A stretch of DNA of 64,000 nucleotides from Cyclina sinensis. Its lineage: Eukaryota > Mollusca > Bivalvia > Venerida > Veneridae. Within the stretch, counting starts at the first letter, position 1. Every line of letters begins with the position of its first letter. Made by a program: the position numbers and the translations under genes. The stretch spans positions 24,932,872-24,996,871 of the forward strand of contig JAAONU010000004.1 of the NCBI GenBank assembly GCA_012932295.1, given 5' to 3'. The notes below the pieces were generated by a model. That model searched no databases. It saw nothing but the letters and a program-made list of their open reading frames with translations, and was not told the DNA's origin. Positions 44,696 to 57,300 of this stretch are shown here, piece by piece.

Positions 44696-46770
44696 AAACA
44701 AGAGTAACTAAACTCTTCTCATTATTCATAACTTCATAGCTAAGCAAATAGCGTGTCGTTTGTCGTTTGTGTTCTGAAAACCATATAACATTGCTCAGTT
44801 CTGTGTGATTGCAACTGAAAGTGATTATGGAATAAGCTGTGTCAACCTTTTAAGTGTGAAGCAAGAAAAAAGTGTAAACACGGCAAGAATTATTGATTTA
44901 AACATGTACCATCGCTTTGAAAAACTGGTATGATATGTTCACATTGTCACTTGTAATTAGATACTGTCTCATTAACATAAATATTTGTGATTTTTTACGA
45001 ATAATACATAATACTGAAATAGATGTCATCTCCTTCAAATTATGTCATTTTCCTAAGAACGGTCACACTTAACAAAGTATCATTGTCTTAAACTGTGTTG
45101 CTGTTGTTGTGTTTATTAACAGTTTAAAAATCGAGACCTCTACCATGTCTACCGACCAATATGATTATCTGAACTATGCAACAACTTTTAAACCTTTTGC
45201 TCGCGCTCCTTTCGGTATATAAAACTTCCGAAAAGTTACAATAGCTGCCAGCAGAAATTGAAGTGTTCAGTCACTCAAATAGTAATTATCTGCTATCAAA
45301 ATATTTCAGCAGAAAAAGATGCCGAAATGAATTTAATCTTTTGAATTTACCTAGCGACACTTTGGTAAGGAAGTAATTCCTAGACTGAAAATAAAGAATG
45401 CCTTGTGATTTTCAGCAGAACTGGCTGAAAATCAAACACTTAACGTGGAAAATTAGCGGAAATATGTCTTTTTTTTAGGAAAAACATGTCAAAATAGCAA
45501 AATATAAGTGTATTTTGACTGCTGAAAGGCTTCAAACCGTAAAAAGGAAAAAAAAAATCCCTTTTTATTTCGGACCGCGTTGATCACAGAATAGCAGAAC
45601 AACTCGAGCGGAATAGCAGAATGGCAAAACAACTCTAACAGAACAGCAGAATAGCAGAACAACTCCAGCAGAATAGAGGAATAGGTGAACAACTCCAGCA
45701 GAATAGCAGAACAACTCGAGCAGAATAGCAGAACAACAGAAAAGCATAACAACTGCTGCAGAATAGCAGAATGGCATAACAACTCCTGCAGAATAGCAGA
45801 ATGGCAGAACAGTTGCAGAATAGCAGAATGGCAGAAAAGCAGAACAGCTCCAACAGATTAACAAAATGGCAGAATAGCAGAACAACTCCAGCAGAATAGC
45901 AGAATAGCAGAACAATCCAATAGAATAGCAGAATGGCAGAAAAGCAGAACAACGCCAGCAGAATAGTAAAATGCCAGAATAACAAAATAACTCCAGCAGA
46001 ATAGCAGAATGGCAGAATAGCAGAACAACTTTAAAAAAACAAAAAAGCCTGATTGAGTTTTAAAGATATCTACCAAAGTTTGCATTCCGTCTGTCCGTCC
46101 GTCTTTCCTTATGTCCGTTCGACTTCTGGAAATCTGGATCTCACGATTACATAAAAACTGTATAAGTTAAGTTAGTGAAAATTGATATATGAATAGAATA
46201 CATTGCAACATGGAAATAATGCCTGATACTGTGTTTCTAATGGCGAATTAAATTTCTGGTTGATATGGACATAGAAATTATGCGAATTTAATAAACGGAT
46301 CGCTCAAAACGTATACGAGCTAGGTTATTGAAAATAAGTATGTAAGAAATGGCAGTTTCTGCGTTTGACTTTGTCTATTTCTTTTTCTCTGGTTCGAGAA
46401 ATTAATCTATCAGCCAACATATGAACTTAGAACAAAATTTAAAAATTTTAGGAGGAAAACTTCAGCAGAACATTAGAATAATAGAACAAGTCCAGAACAG
46501 TAGCGAAATCACTTTTTTTAATGAAAAACTTCAGCAGAATAGCAGAACAACTCCATCAGAACAGCAGAATAGCAGAACAACTACAGCAGAATAATAGAAT
46601 GACAGAATAGCAGAACAACTCCTGCAGAATAGCAGAATGGCAGAATACCAGGACATTTTTTAAAAAGACAAAAAGTCTAATAGAGTTTTTATGGATATCT
46701 AGCAAAGTTCGCCCTTCGTCTGTCTGTTCGTCTGTCCGTCAAACTGTTTTGAAATCTGATCCCACAATAA
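44696..46770 (+). mobile_element. Foldback-like element with CAGCAGAATAGC minisatellite, copy B
   Basis: The left arm (44696-45585) is the reverse complement of the right arm of copy A (23045-24080, without its 156-bp insertion). Next come a long minisatellite (45590-46035) of AACTCCAGCAGAATAGCAG and AATGGCAG modules, the core (46040-46460, with CCGTCTGTCCGTCCGTC and ACTGTATAAGTTAAG), a second minisatellite (46480-46660) and the start of another core (46670-46770). The right arm is missing; another repeat follows directly. The minus strand of the minisatellite stays open in three frames for over 100 codons, a by-product of its composition. Confidence 0.7.
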
Positions 46771-46774
46771 CATA

Positions 46775-47105
46775 TAAAATTTCAGATCTCCAAAATACCC
46801 AGGTTTGTAAGTTTCATGGCTCTAGCAGTTATACGTTGGAGTTGCACGCGACACAAGTCTAAAAAACGCTAATTTTTGCTTAATCAGAAGGCATAACTCT
46901 ACCGTACTTCAATAAATTTGAGTCGAAATACCAAGGAGCGCAAGTTCACATGCTGACAACTATTCATAGAATGTTTCATGGTTCTTGCAGTTAAAATTTG
47001 GAATTACACTCGACACAAACCGGTCTCCGTTAAGACAGCGGGGCATCGGGAAGGACGGACAAGCGCAAATCTATATACACCCTTCCCCCCAAAGTGGTGG
47101 GTGCA
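46775..47105 (-). repeat. Inverted copy of the 4285-4875 dispersed repeat
   Basis: Reading the minus strand gives the same succession as 4285-4875: a TTTGGGGGGAAGGG head, GTCCGTCC, TGTCGAGTGTAATTCC-like and TGTCGCGTGCAACTCC-like unit starts, CTAGAGCCATGAAACTTAC-like text and a GACTCAAATTTAT-like block. Two units remain. It is joined directly to the truncated right side of foldback copy B. Confidence 0.65.
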
Positions 47106-47839
47106 TAAAACAACTCGAGTCAAATCTGCACATATATATCCTGACTATATCAAAGTCAGATTTTGAAACCTATTGACTCTTTTTAATAACTAAACTGCTG
47201 TAAAAGGGATATTAATCTATAATTCTGTAAATCATATATATTATACATTGAATATCTATTCAAAGTATATAAATAAACGCATACAACAGTCAAACATGCA
47301 ACAATGAACGGTATGTATGCTCTTACACTTGTCCGTGGTATTATAAGCATTGATTATTTTATGAGAATTTTACCGGGATAGTTTGTAAATTGGGGCCATT
47401 TTGACCCCTTTCTGTATCTATGGTGTTAACAAGATTTTCCTTCGATCTAAGCCAGTGGCATATTTTTAATCCAAGATAAACCATTTACAAATCTGACCTA
47501 GACATCCATACAAAAATGACCTCCTGTTCGTCGGATTTCCCGCATCAATTTCGAAGAAATGAAAAAAAAAAAAATTTAATTTTTTTCTCACCGCCCGCTC
47601 AGTCGTAAAATTTGCACTGAGTCGAAATCGCCTTGTGCGAAAAAAAGTTATTACTTTTGATTGTAATTTATAGTGCAAATGTCTATAGAACATGTTCTTC
47701 GGTTTGATACTCAGTTACACGACGCGATTATCACTATTCCGCGCGGTAGAGACCCGTTACTGGACGTTAGGTAATGATTTGCTCGATTACCAAATTGAAT
47801 GTCGTATTTTTGGATCACATCAAAAATCAACAAAGGAAA
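47106..47839. other. Spacer; CpG-richer just before the 47840 frame
   Basis: Mostly AT-rich. From about 47700 to 47780 CpG pairs become more frequent (ACGACGCG, CCGCGCGG), which could mark a promoter for the following frame, but no core promoter element is clear. Confidence 0.3.
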
Positions 47840-48058
47840 ATGGCCTCTTACGTGTTTGTTGTTTCCTGTCGCGGGGCTGATGACAATAAAGCCATTTTTC
47901 CACCGACTGCAGTAGAAATACCTCTTAATGCAGACTTCAACGAACTGTTCAGAGCTGCTGTAAATTTGTCTCCAGACACGATCAAGTATGCTTATACAAG
48001 TGCTCATGCGGGCGATAGAAATTTGAAATTTCATAGGTGGATAGATTGCATTAAGTAA
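47840..48058 (+). CDS. Putative small protein or first coding exon, unknown
   Basis: A 72-codon frame with a good start context (aaaATGg) reads MASYVFVVSCRGADDNKAIF, PPTAVEIPLNADFNELFRAA, VNLSPDTIKYAYTSAHAGDR and ends CIK-TAA. Balanced codon choice and protein-like periodicity separate it from chance frames around it. The ending is uncertain: donors at 48037 (tcatag|gtgg) or 48055 (attaa|gtaaaa) could make it a first exon rather than a complete gene. The beta-strand-then-helix look hints at a ubiquitin-like fold, but I do not assign a family. Confidence 0.45.
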   Translation: MASYVFVVSCRGADDNKAIFPPTAVEIPLNADFNELFRAAVNLSPDTIKYAYTSAHAGDRNLKFHRWIDCIK

Positions 48059-48274
48059 AAGTGCAATGAACAAGAAAGATAACTCTTCCATATATATTTT
48101 TTTAGTTATTGCCCTTTGTTATTTTTTATACTTTTGTTCATACAGGCGTTATGTATTAACAAATTGTGTTCACATGTATAGGCAGGTTCCTTTTAATATC
48201 CTCTAACATTGGGTGCAGTTTGGGTCACTAGGGATTATGGTCAAGGGTAACAGTTACTAGCAATAGATTTTTAC

Positions 48275-48625
48275 ATTTTTTATGCCCCTGCCATAAAATG
48301 GCAGGACGGCATGTAACATTTACCCTGTCGGTTGGTTTGCCCATCCGTCTGTCCGTGTCAAATTTTGTGTCCGCCTCATATCTTTGTCATACATGATGAG
48401 ATTTCGAAATAAATTGATATAAATGATCATAATATGAAGACAATGTGTCGCGTGCATGAACAATGTCATTCGCTCAAAGGTGAAGGTCACAGTGGACACT
48501 TAAAGTTTATGCGTAGATGTTAGTGTCTGGCTTGTAACTTTGTCAAGCATGACGGGATTTTAAAATAAATTGGCATAAATAATCATCATATGAAGACGAC
48601 GTGTAACTGGCATCTTGATCATTAT
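48275..48625 (+). repeat. Dispersed repeat, hairpin head and ~165-bp units
   Basis: The head is a perfect hairpin, CCTGCCAT-AAA-ATGGCAGG (48286-48304), followed by CATCCGTCTGTCCGTGTC. Two units share ATCTTTGTCATACATGATG-like, AAATAAATTGATATAAAT and ATATGAAGACAATGTGTCGC-like blocks (near 48383 and 48539). The layout is the same as in the other TGTCCGTC-headed repeats. Confidence 0.65.
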
Positions 48626-48974
48626 ACTTGATGTGCACTCTGCTTATCTGTTTCTAACTGAATTGTTAAAATACATGTATATATGAAGAGCTGTTTTTCT
48701 CAAAAAGGCTTTGTCATCTTAAATCATTGTTTTGAAATCGATAAATTAAAAGTGGTTTTAACATACTCATTAAACGATATCATGGTTTACTTTTTTTTCT
48801 TCGCTCTTCGCTCGCTCCACTAAATGACTGATCAGGAAAAAAAAAAATTTTTTTTTTCGCTCGCTCGCCCCATATTTTTCTCAAAAAAAATCCGAAGAAC
48901 AAGATATTAATTTGGTGTGGCCTTAACAAAACCACTTTCGAAACATTTCATAATGTCTGACAATTAAATGTGAA
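48626..48974. other. AT-rich spacer with CGCTCGCTCG low-complexity patches
   Basis: TTCGCTCTTCGCTCGCTCC (about 48800) and TTTTTCGCTCGCTCGCCCC (about 48855) flank an A/T homopolymer pair (A then T runs near 48838-48858). Nothing else is recognised. Confidence 0.4.
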
Positions 48975-50035
48975 CCTGGAATTTGTTTGATTTATGCCAG
49001 CGACCTAGCTTTTTACCGATGGTGACTCGTATTCAAGCATGACCTAGATATCATCAACAAAAACATGACTGACTTCAAAATCTGGCCACTGAAGCATTAA
49101 CAAGATTTCCATTGGAATTTAGTCAGTGACTTAGTTTTGTCCGCATGTGAGCCAGCTTTTAACTCGACCTAGAAATTACAGAAAAAAACATTTTGACAAA
49201 AAATGATCATGTCTTAATTGAAAATGTACCCTGAAGAGTGCTAACTAGGTTTTCATTTGATTTGGTCCGGTTACCTTGTAACTGATTAGACATGACCCAG
49301 TTTTTAACTCATCCACGATATCATCAAGACAAACGCTGTGTGCAGCTTCCATTAAGACTTTAATTTTTTTTCGACTGTTAACAAGGATTGCCTTTGATTT
49401 GGCATTGTGATGTCGTTTCTGATTCCTCATTATCCAGTTTTGAATTCATCTAAGATGTCATAAAGGAAAACATTGTGAATAACTTTTATTAAGACTTGAT
49501 TACAACTGTGATCTCAAGTGCTAACGTGGTGTTCTTTTGATTAAGCCTGGTAAACAAGATTCTGGTTGTACACGACCCGGTTTCATCATCAGTTGTGAAA
49601 CATCCCCAAGGCAAATGAGCAGTTTTCATTAAGACTTGAAAAACAACGTCACTCTATGGAGTGTTAACAAGGTTTTCCTTTGATATGGCGACCTAGTGTC
49701 TGATCCTACATGACTCAATTTCAAACTTGTACGAGGTATCAACAAGTCAAACATTCTGAGCAATTTTCAAAAAGACTTGGTCAAAAATGTGGTCTCTAGA
49801 GTTTAAAAAAAGGTTTTCTTTGATTCGGCCAAGTGACTTAGCTTCTGATCCTATATGACCCAGTTTCGAACTCATCCGAGATATTTGCAACACAAACATT
49901 CTGAACAACCTTCATTAAGTCTTGATAAAAACTGTGGTCTCTAGTGTGTAAATCTGTTTTACTTTTAATTTGACCTGATGACCTAGATTTTGAAACCACA
50001 TGACCGAGTTTTAATTTTGACCTAGACATAAGAAA
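48975..50035 (+). repeat. Tandem-structured dispersed repeat with GACCTAG units
   Basis: About seven units of 140-160 bp share TGATCCTACATGACCCAGTT-like, GATATCATCAACACAAACATT-like, AGCAGTTTTCATTAAGACTTG-like and GAGTGTTAACAAGGTTTTCC-like boxes. It is the same family and orientation as 24105-24560. Units are diverged, so the block is old. There is no coding capacity. Confidence 0.65.
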
Positions 50036-51405
50036 ACAAGAGAGCCATGATTGCCCTTTTATTGCTCATATGAAAACAACTGTAACTCAAAGATTGATTA
50101 TATAAACTCCAGGCCTTGTGGTTTCTGAAAAGAAGATTTTAATGGTTTCATCTATGTCAGTCCAGTATAAGCCTTGACGAACTTGACTCTAGTGAAGTAA
50201 AATTCAACTCAAGGGCATGTGTCCATGATGCATACATACAAAATATCTCAAATATCGGCCAATAAATGAAGACACAGGCAATTAGTTCGTAAGATTATCA
50301 AAGCTGTGAAACTATGCAGACATGGCCAAAGATACTTCTGTAACCCATGATGAAATCAGGCTGGTTCAGGTTGTTCACAAACGTTTTATGAACTTGTGGT
50401 TGAAACTGAGTCAGTTTCAAGGATAACACTATAACGTCACGTAGAGAAATCTTTATTTCACCTCAGTTTGTGAAGTTTACCTTGACCAAAGTAACCTAAA
50501 ACCCCTTTCAGCTGAAGTCCCTGCATGATACTATATATCAAGAACATATGTCAAGAAATGAAGACTCCACAATAAAAAAGTAAAAAAAAACTATCTTAAA
50601 CCTTGGTGACCTTGCCCTTGACACCAGTAACAGGTAAAGGGTCATGGAAAGCGCCTATAAACCAAATATCTAAAGTATTGGTTAATAAGTAAATGCTCTA
50701 TGATAGAAATGAGATAAATCTATTAAAAGCCTTTTTGACTTTGCCCTTGACCCATTTACCTCAAACAAAACCTAATGGTAGAGGTCAATGCGAGGAAACT
50801 ACATACCAAATATCTAAGTTTTTGGTCAATAAAAGAAGGGTCTTTGAGGTAAAGTAGAAAAATCTATTTTTAGCCTCAGTGCCCTGACCCAAGTTTATGA
50901 CAGAGGTTTATGCAAGTGTCTGTATACCAAATATATAAAATATCAGTCATATAAATAAAGGCTCTGACAAGAAGAAAAATATTTTTTAGCCTAGGTGACC
51001 TTGACCTTGATCCAGGTGACATCAACCCCCATCCGAGGGAAGAGGTTCATGCAAGTTACTTACATACTAAATATCTAAGATATTGGTCAATAAATGAAGA
51101 TTCTACATGGCAAAGTACAAAAAATCTATTTTTATCATCTATCACCTTAACCTTGATCCTGGTGAATGGAAGAGATTAATGCAAGGTGCCTATATACCAA
51201 AGATAAGACAATAATTAAAGGCTGTATGACAAAAAGTCTATTTCTAGCCTTGGCGACCCTATGGGCAGGGCCAGTTTTGACTCCAGGGCCAATATTTCAA
51301 CAAATTGTGTAGAGGTCTTCTTATTCATGTTACACATCAACTATCTTAACAATAGGCCTTGTGCTTACTGACAAGATGATTTTCAAAGTTTTATTCTAAT
51401 GCATG
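50036..51405. repeat. Mosaic dispersed repeat related to 11.1-14.1 kb, partly inverted
   Basis: It starts with AACAAGAGAGCCATGATTGC and a plus-oriented block (CCTTGTGGTTTCTGAAAAGA). From about 50.2 to 51.25 kb the tandem units read in reverse relative to 11.58-12.3 kb (ACCAAATATCTAAG, TTGGTCAATAAATGAAG, CTATTTTTAGCCT, GGTGACCTTGACCTTGATCC). The last 150 bp is plus-oriented again. The orientation switches suggest internal inversion or nested copies. Confidence 0.55.
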
Positions 51406-53070
51406 TCAAAAAAACAGAAAAAAAGTATAAAAACGAGTGACTTATTTCACGAACCAGGGGGAAAATAAAGTCAAACGCATTATCTTCGTTTTGCCATCTA
51501 TTTACCTACTGATTTTCAGTAAAATGTTTAAGCTGTACTTTTACTGTTTCTGTTACCATAGCAACCAGAAATTTGATACGCGGATAAAAACAAAGTAACT
51601 TATATAATTTCAATATTGCTATGTATCCATTTATCAATTTTCATCAACTAAAGTTATACGGTTTTTATGTTATCAAGGGATCCATTTCACTAACCAGAGG
51701 AAAAGAAATAAACAAAGTCAAACGCATTATTGCCATATTGTTATCTTTTTACATATTTATTTTCAGTAAACTAGCTCGTAAACGTTTTGAGTGATAAAAC
51801 AATCCCTTTGTTAAAGCCGTATGTTTACTGTTTCTGTAACCATAACAACCAGAAATTTGATACGCGGATAAAAACAAAGTAACTTTCATAATTTCAATTT
51901 TGCCATGAATCCATATATCAATTTCATCAACTTAAACTTCTACGGTTTTTATATTATCACGGGATCCAGATGAACGGACAGTCGGGCGGTCAGACGGAAA
52001 GACAGGCCGGAAGACGGAGGATAAACTTTGGCAGATATCTTTAAAACTCTATTAGACGTTTTGTCGTTTTGAAAGTTGTTCTGCTATTCGACCATTCTGC
52101 TATGCTTGAGGAGTTGTTTTGCTATTCTGCTATTCTGCCATTCTGCTAGTCTGCTGGAGTTGTTCTGCTATTCTGCTATTCTGCTAGAGTTGTTCTGCCT
52201 TTTTGCTGATTATGTTTTCATTTAACAGATAAATGTGATCCCTCTAGTGTGCTGGAATTGTTCTACTATTCTGATGTTATGCTGAAGTTTTTCTCCTAGA
52301 ATTTTTGAATTTTGTTTTAAAGACCTATGTTGACTGATAGATTAATTTTACGAACCAGAGGAAAAGAAACAGACAAAGTCAAACGCTTTTTTTCCAAACT
52401 GCCATCTTTTACATACTGATTTTCAGTAAACTAGCTCGTATACGTTTTGTCTAGTAAGTGATAAAACGATGCGTTTGTTAAAGCCGAATTTTTACTGTTT
52501 CTGTTTACATAGCAACCAGAAATTTGATACTCGGATAAAAACAAAGTAAATTTCTTAATTTCCATGTTGCCATGTATCCATATTTCAACAACTTAACTTA
52601 TACGGTTTTTATGTTATCACGGGATCCAGATTACCGGACAGCAGATGGACAGACGGAAAGATGGACGGACAGACGGAGGGCAAACTTTCGTTGATATCTA
52701 AAAAACTAAATTAGACATTTTGTCTATTTGGAAGTTGTTCTTCTATTTTGCTGTTCTGCTAGAGTTGTTCTGCTATTCTGCCATTCTGCTATTCCGCTGG
52801 AGTTGTTCTGCTGTTCTGCAATTCTGCTAGAATTGTTCGGCTTTTCCGCTATTTTGCTGGAGTTGTTCTGCTGTTCTGCCATTCTGCTATTCTGCTGGAG
52901 TTGTTCTGCTATTCCGCCATTCTGCTATTCTGCTGGTGTTGTTCTGCTATTCTGCCATTCTGCTATTCTGCTGGAGTTGTTCTGCTATTCTGCTAACTTC
53001 ACTGTCCATCCGTCTGTCCGGTAATCTTGGTCCCCTGATAACATAAAAACCGTATAACTACATTAAAAGC
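51406..53070 (-). mobile_element. Foldback-like element with CAGCAGAATAGC minisatellite, copy C
   Basis: In reverse orientation relative to copies A and B: core units at 51410-52020 and 52300-52720, and minisatellites at 52075-52290 and 52735-53000 (written here as CTGGAGTTGTTCTGCTATTC modules). The right junction (CTGCTAACTTCAC) equals the left junction of copy A. Beyond it (53005-53065) a short core piece reappears in the opposite orientation (ACATAAAAACCGTATAA), giving an inverted arrangement around the minisatellite. No arm of the 23-kb type is present. No protein is encoded. Confidence 0.65.
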
Positions 53071-54233
53071 ATTCTGTTATATCTTTTCTTTGCGAAATAC
53101 TAAAACAGGTGCTTGTCTTCTCAGGAACTGAAAATGACAGGTGATGTTATTAAATGACTCAATTCAACTGTTTTTTTTAAATTTAATCCAGTTATTTGTG
53201 GTTTATCATTTCTGTATTCGAAGGAAAATTATAAACAAAATAAGAATCCCGATAAATTACATATAATCAAGAACGCTGTTACCATTTAGTTTAACATTTT
53301 ATTTTTGCTTAAATAAGGAAAGTTATTTATTAATTTTGTTCTTCTATATGAGCACGAGACCTGTTTTTGTTACACTTATATTGTTTTAATGTTGTTGCTC
53401 TGAGGAAAATATGCACTTACTTTTCCCAGGAAGTATTGTTGAAAACAATATGTTTCAAATGTCAAAAGCCCCTAAAGACCCGAAAGGGAGCATATTTAGC
53501 TATTTACCATCCGAGTTTAAGGGGTGTCACAAGGAAAAGACAATTTCAATTAAAGTCCTGTTTCTGTTACGTTTTGTTATAAAGTCACATCTAAATGCCT
53601 TCACATGTCCTTGTATTTGAAATAAGTGTAATGACGTGTAAGCACCTTTGCAACTTATAGTGCGACATGTTTTAACCATAATGTTTGAACATACCTAATT
53701 ATTTTCAATCGTACGCAACAAAAGCTAATAAACAGTAAAAAGAGTAGTGAATTAAATGAAAAAAATAATTACACACTTTCCAGGTAATGTTAGGACATCC
53801 TCCTATTTGTATATGATTTTAATCCATCAGCATCTTACTTCTTAGATATTTGATATACACTTTTATTCGCTATAGCTTCGCAATAGAAACAAAAACAACA
53901 ACAAAACATTATTGTTACGTAAACTTCCAGTAAACAAACCATTGCCAAGAGAGTTTGTGTAATCTCAGACACATTTTTCTGTAGGTATTAACACAAGATT
54001 CTGAAAATTATCTCGGCAACTGTTCATAAAAGAAAGATTTTCCGATTTGTTTGAGATTACTTGACATTACCAACAAATTTTGATTTTAACAGAATTCCCG
54101 AATCTCTAACAGAATAACGTAAGAGAACATCAGCGGTGTAGTATATATTAAGATATACTGTTTCAAAACATTCATTTCCTTTTTACAGTTTCATTAACTT
54201 GGATTTATAATTTATTCATTATCTCATTTTCAG
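53071..54233. other. AT-rich region with weak exon-like segments
   Basis: A frame after the acceptor acttttcccag at about 53430 stays open (SIVENNMFQMSKAPKDPKG or, in another frame, EVLLKTICFKCQKPLKTRKG). A short one lies after tttttctgtag at about 53986. Because two frames are open at 53.43 kb and no homology is recognised, I do not call genes here. Confidence 0.3.
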
Positions 54234-54311
54234 AGCAAAATTATATCTGACAGCAATTGTCAAAAAAATAGACCATTTGGTCAGCTAGATATCTTGTCAG
54301 CACTCAGCTGA
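54234..54311 (+). CDS. Candidate terminal exon, unassigned
   Basis: A strong acceptor (atctcattttcag) precedes a phase-0 frame SKIISDSNCQKNRPFGQLDI LSALS then TGA. An AATAAA follows at 54433-54438. The phase would fit the exon ending at 43860, and the intervening 10 kb is largely repeat insertions, so it could be the end of that gene. The frame is short (25 codons), so chance is a real alternative. Confidence 0.25.
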   Translation, partial: SKIISDSNCQKNRPFGQLDILSALS

Positions 54312-57300
54312 TTATTAATATCTGCTGTCCAGCAAAATAAACCTTCCCGATGCAGTCGCCTGCAAATTGATCAGGTCTTACTTATATGAAGCAGTAAATA
54401 GTGTTTTGTCTGTAACATAAATAATTTTTCAGAATAAAAAAATATAACAAAGCAACACTCTATTCAATTTCAAAATTTTTAGAATCAAGGGATAAAGGAA
54501 AAAGGCCTCTGTGTAAATTTGATATCTGTTCGATCAAATTTTTCTCATAAATATCTTGACAGCTGGAAATATAGCATCCCACACAGCTTCCTTCCGCTCC
54601 AAATACTTAAGCAGCATATCAAATTTCAGTGTTGCAGAATGACTCATTATTAGGAATTGCTAAACCGAAAAATATGAATTCTTTAGAATTTCTTTCACTA
54701 ATCTCATATCATGAAAAAACAAGACAATTTTCTATGAACCGAAAGCTTGTTTAATTGATAGTTTAGATAAAGTATTGATTCTGATAATCCTAAGAAGTGT
54801 TGTATCAAAGCTATTGCCCTTATCCAGACACTTTTTGTTCTGTCAACATGCCGCAGTCGTTTATATAATTGAGCTAGGAGCATCAAACTATTATACGTAT
54901 CTTTTGTAATTATCATAAACGCCAACTACGAGGAAATAATATTACCTGAGGAGAATTAAACACGATAATATTTCAGATGTTATATATATATTAACCTTGC
55001 TACGCCTCCGTAACGCACGAATGTCTGATTTCAATTCAGAGACAACAGGATTGTATAGATTACATTTTTCATATCGCATGTTTGATAGATAAACCAAGTT
55101 TGCTTTTTAATTTCCGTCTACAAATGGCATTAAAAAATAAAAGAGTGATTTATACTAACACAATTTTCTCGATTGCAACGCCTGATATCAAGTTTTGTTA
55201 GGCCTGTTTTACAAGAGCAGCCATTATAACAAATGTTTTTAAAGACCTTTCATACGATGTACAACTGGCTATACTTAAAGTTTTTAAAGTTGTGACTAAT
55301 AACAAAAAACATCTCTAAAAATTATAGCAAAAAGTCTTGCACCGTCGCGTAATAATTCAGTTGTGAAGATGTACAAAGTTCCCGATTCACATTACAATTT
55401 TTCCCATAATAACAGGATTAACATATGTAACAAATATGCTTCTGAACACTCTTTCTTAATCTAAACTGTAAACATAACCCAAACTTTTTTGTCTGTTTCT
55501 CTGACAGAGAGTTACACTCCTTAGTGATGTTGGTAGGCTTTAGACTATAGGCTGATCTAACTTGTTGTAGACGTATTTCACTTAAAAATTAATCATGTAC
55601 AAATTCACAGAGTATGCCACTGTCAATGCCATCAGAACCAAGGCCTTTCTTTGGACAAGATTTCTTATTGCATCGACTTATCATGGTTCTATAAAACAGT
55701 GGACATGTTGAAATGGTATTGGAATGTAAACAATTATCTGAAACCTGAATGAAAGGTCAATTCAATAAAATAATTAAAACAAAACGTGTCACCCATGAAC
55801 TTTTATATTAGATAGAATGAATATTATAATAAATATGACAGAGGTTTAATTAATTTTACTGAAAATGATATTGACACTTTCAGCATTAAACTCAACATTT
55901 TTTGTTTATAGCCTAAACTGTTACGGACATAGCACATTCGATTACTGCACTTGTTAAATGTTGGCCAATATACGAAAACTTTATTCTTATGGAGCATTAA
56001 TTTCGTTGTACTACATCTACGCCGATCTACAGTTTTGCATGTAAAATTTACTTTGACTATAGCTATTTTGAACTTCCGGTGACCTTCCTTATGAAATAGG
56101 AATAGCTTAATATTTACATGTGTATTGTTAGGTTTCAGGGCATAAAGAAATCACTGTAACGATATAAAAGATGCTGTCAATGTCTTTTAATAGTACATGC
56201 AGACTTTAAACCATTTGCGAGACATTAATCCCGTCAGATGAAAATAAGTACCGTATTTAAGGACTTACTACGAGGATTATCGTAGCAAATGGAATGTCTT
56301 TTTCTCAAAATACGAACGTAATGGGAACTGGAAAAGAAAATTCATACTGTCACGTCAGCAGACAGATAAATACTAGAACATCTTGGGCTCATACAGACAA
56401 TACGATCACAGTGTCAGTTACTGAAGCATCTTGAATAGAATAGAACGTATTAAAATTATCTGAAAACATCATTGTTAAAGAATATATCATTTCATGCCAT
56501 ACCTTGTTGCAACTTACCATCTTGAAATATTACTTTCGTCAAGAATTAAGTGGAATAAATTGTATTCTTGTTGTTGTTGTTTTTTTGTTTGTTTTGTAGG
56601 TTTTTTACGCTTCATTAGTTCACACTATCTATTGTACTTGTCTGTGTTTCATTGTCATAAGTGCATATGTTATTATTACCTTGAACGTTTGCAGATTTAC
56701 AGACTGCGTTGCTCTTGCTGTAATGGGCAGGTTAAGAAAAAAAACAACAAAAACAACAACAACAATGATCTTGAACTGTCTGCCTTTATGTTTGATGTAC
56801 CTATTAAGTCAGATGAGATTTAGAGCTTTAAACCTTTTCAAGATAGAAACGTTTAATAATTGTGTTACCCTTCATTTCTTGGTATATTTACAGAGGTCAG
56901 GGGGCACTTTTTAATCAAGTTTTATTCTTACTGAATGTGTACGTGAACAGGAAAAAATCTACCAAAAGAAAAACAAATTCTTACTATGATAAAACTGAAA
57001 TCTAGCAACCGTGCATTGTATGCTTCAAGTGTTTCGAATTAACGTGTGGATTCACATGATGGTATCGTGAAATATGAAAGCTTTTGCCAAGTCGGATCGT
57101 ACATTTTGCAGTCTAGAGAGGTGTAATCAATTCCTCAAACTCCCAATATACTTTCTTGAGTGTATATCAGCCACCTCAGTTTCATTAACAGCAATGACAC
57201 ACACAACCCCTTACGTTAACTTATATAGTAAATTATACAAATAAGAATTATTGTTCTGAAATAGCACTCGAGATTCTGTGAATCTGTTACAGATTCATTT

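Noticed and set aside
45489..46085. Overlapping minus-strand open frames of 75-116 codons (LLFCYSAGVVLLFCYSAIL-like), also at 22198-23122 and 52728-53024
   Set aside because: They are translations of the CAGCAGAATAGC minisatellite, open in three frames because the unit lacks stops in that orientation. The hydrophobic repeats are compositional, not a membrane protein.
47711..48091. 126-codon minus-strand frame
   Set aside because: Antisense to the better supported plus-strand frame at 47840-48058, with no start context or motif.
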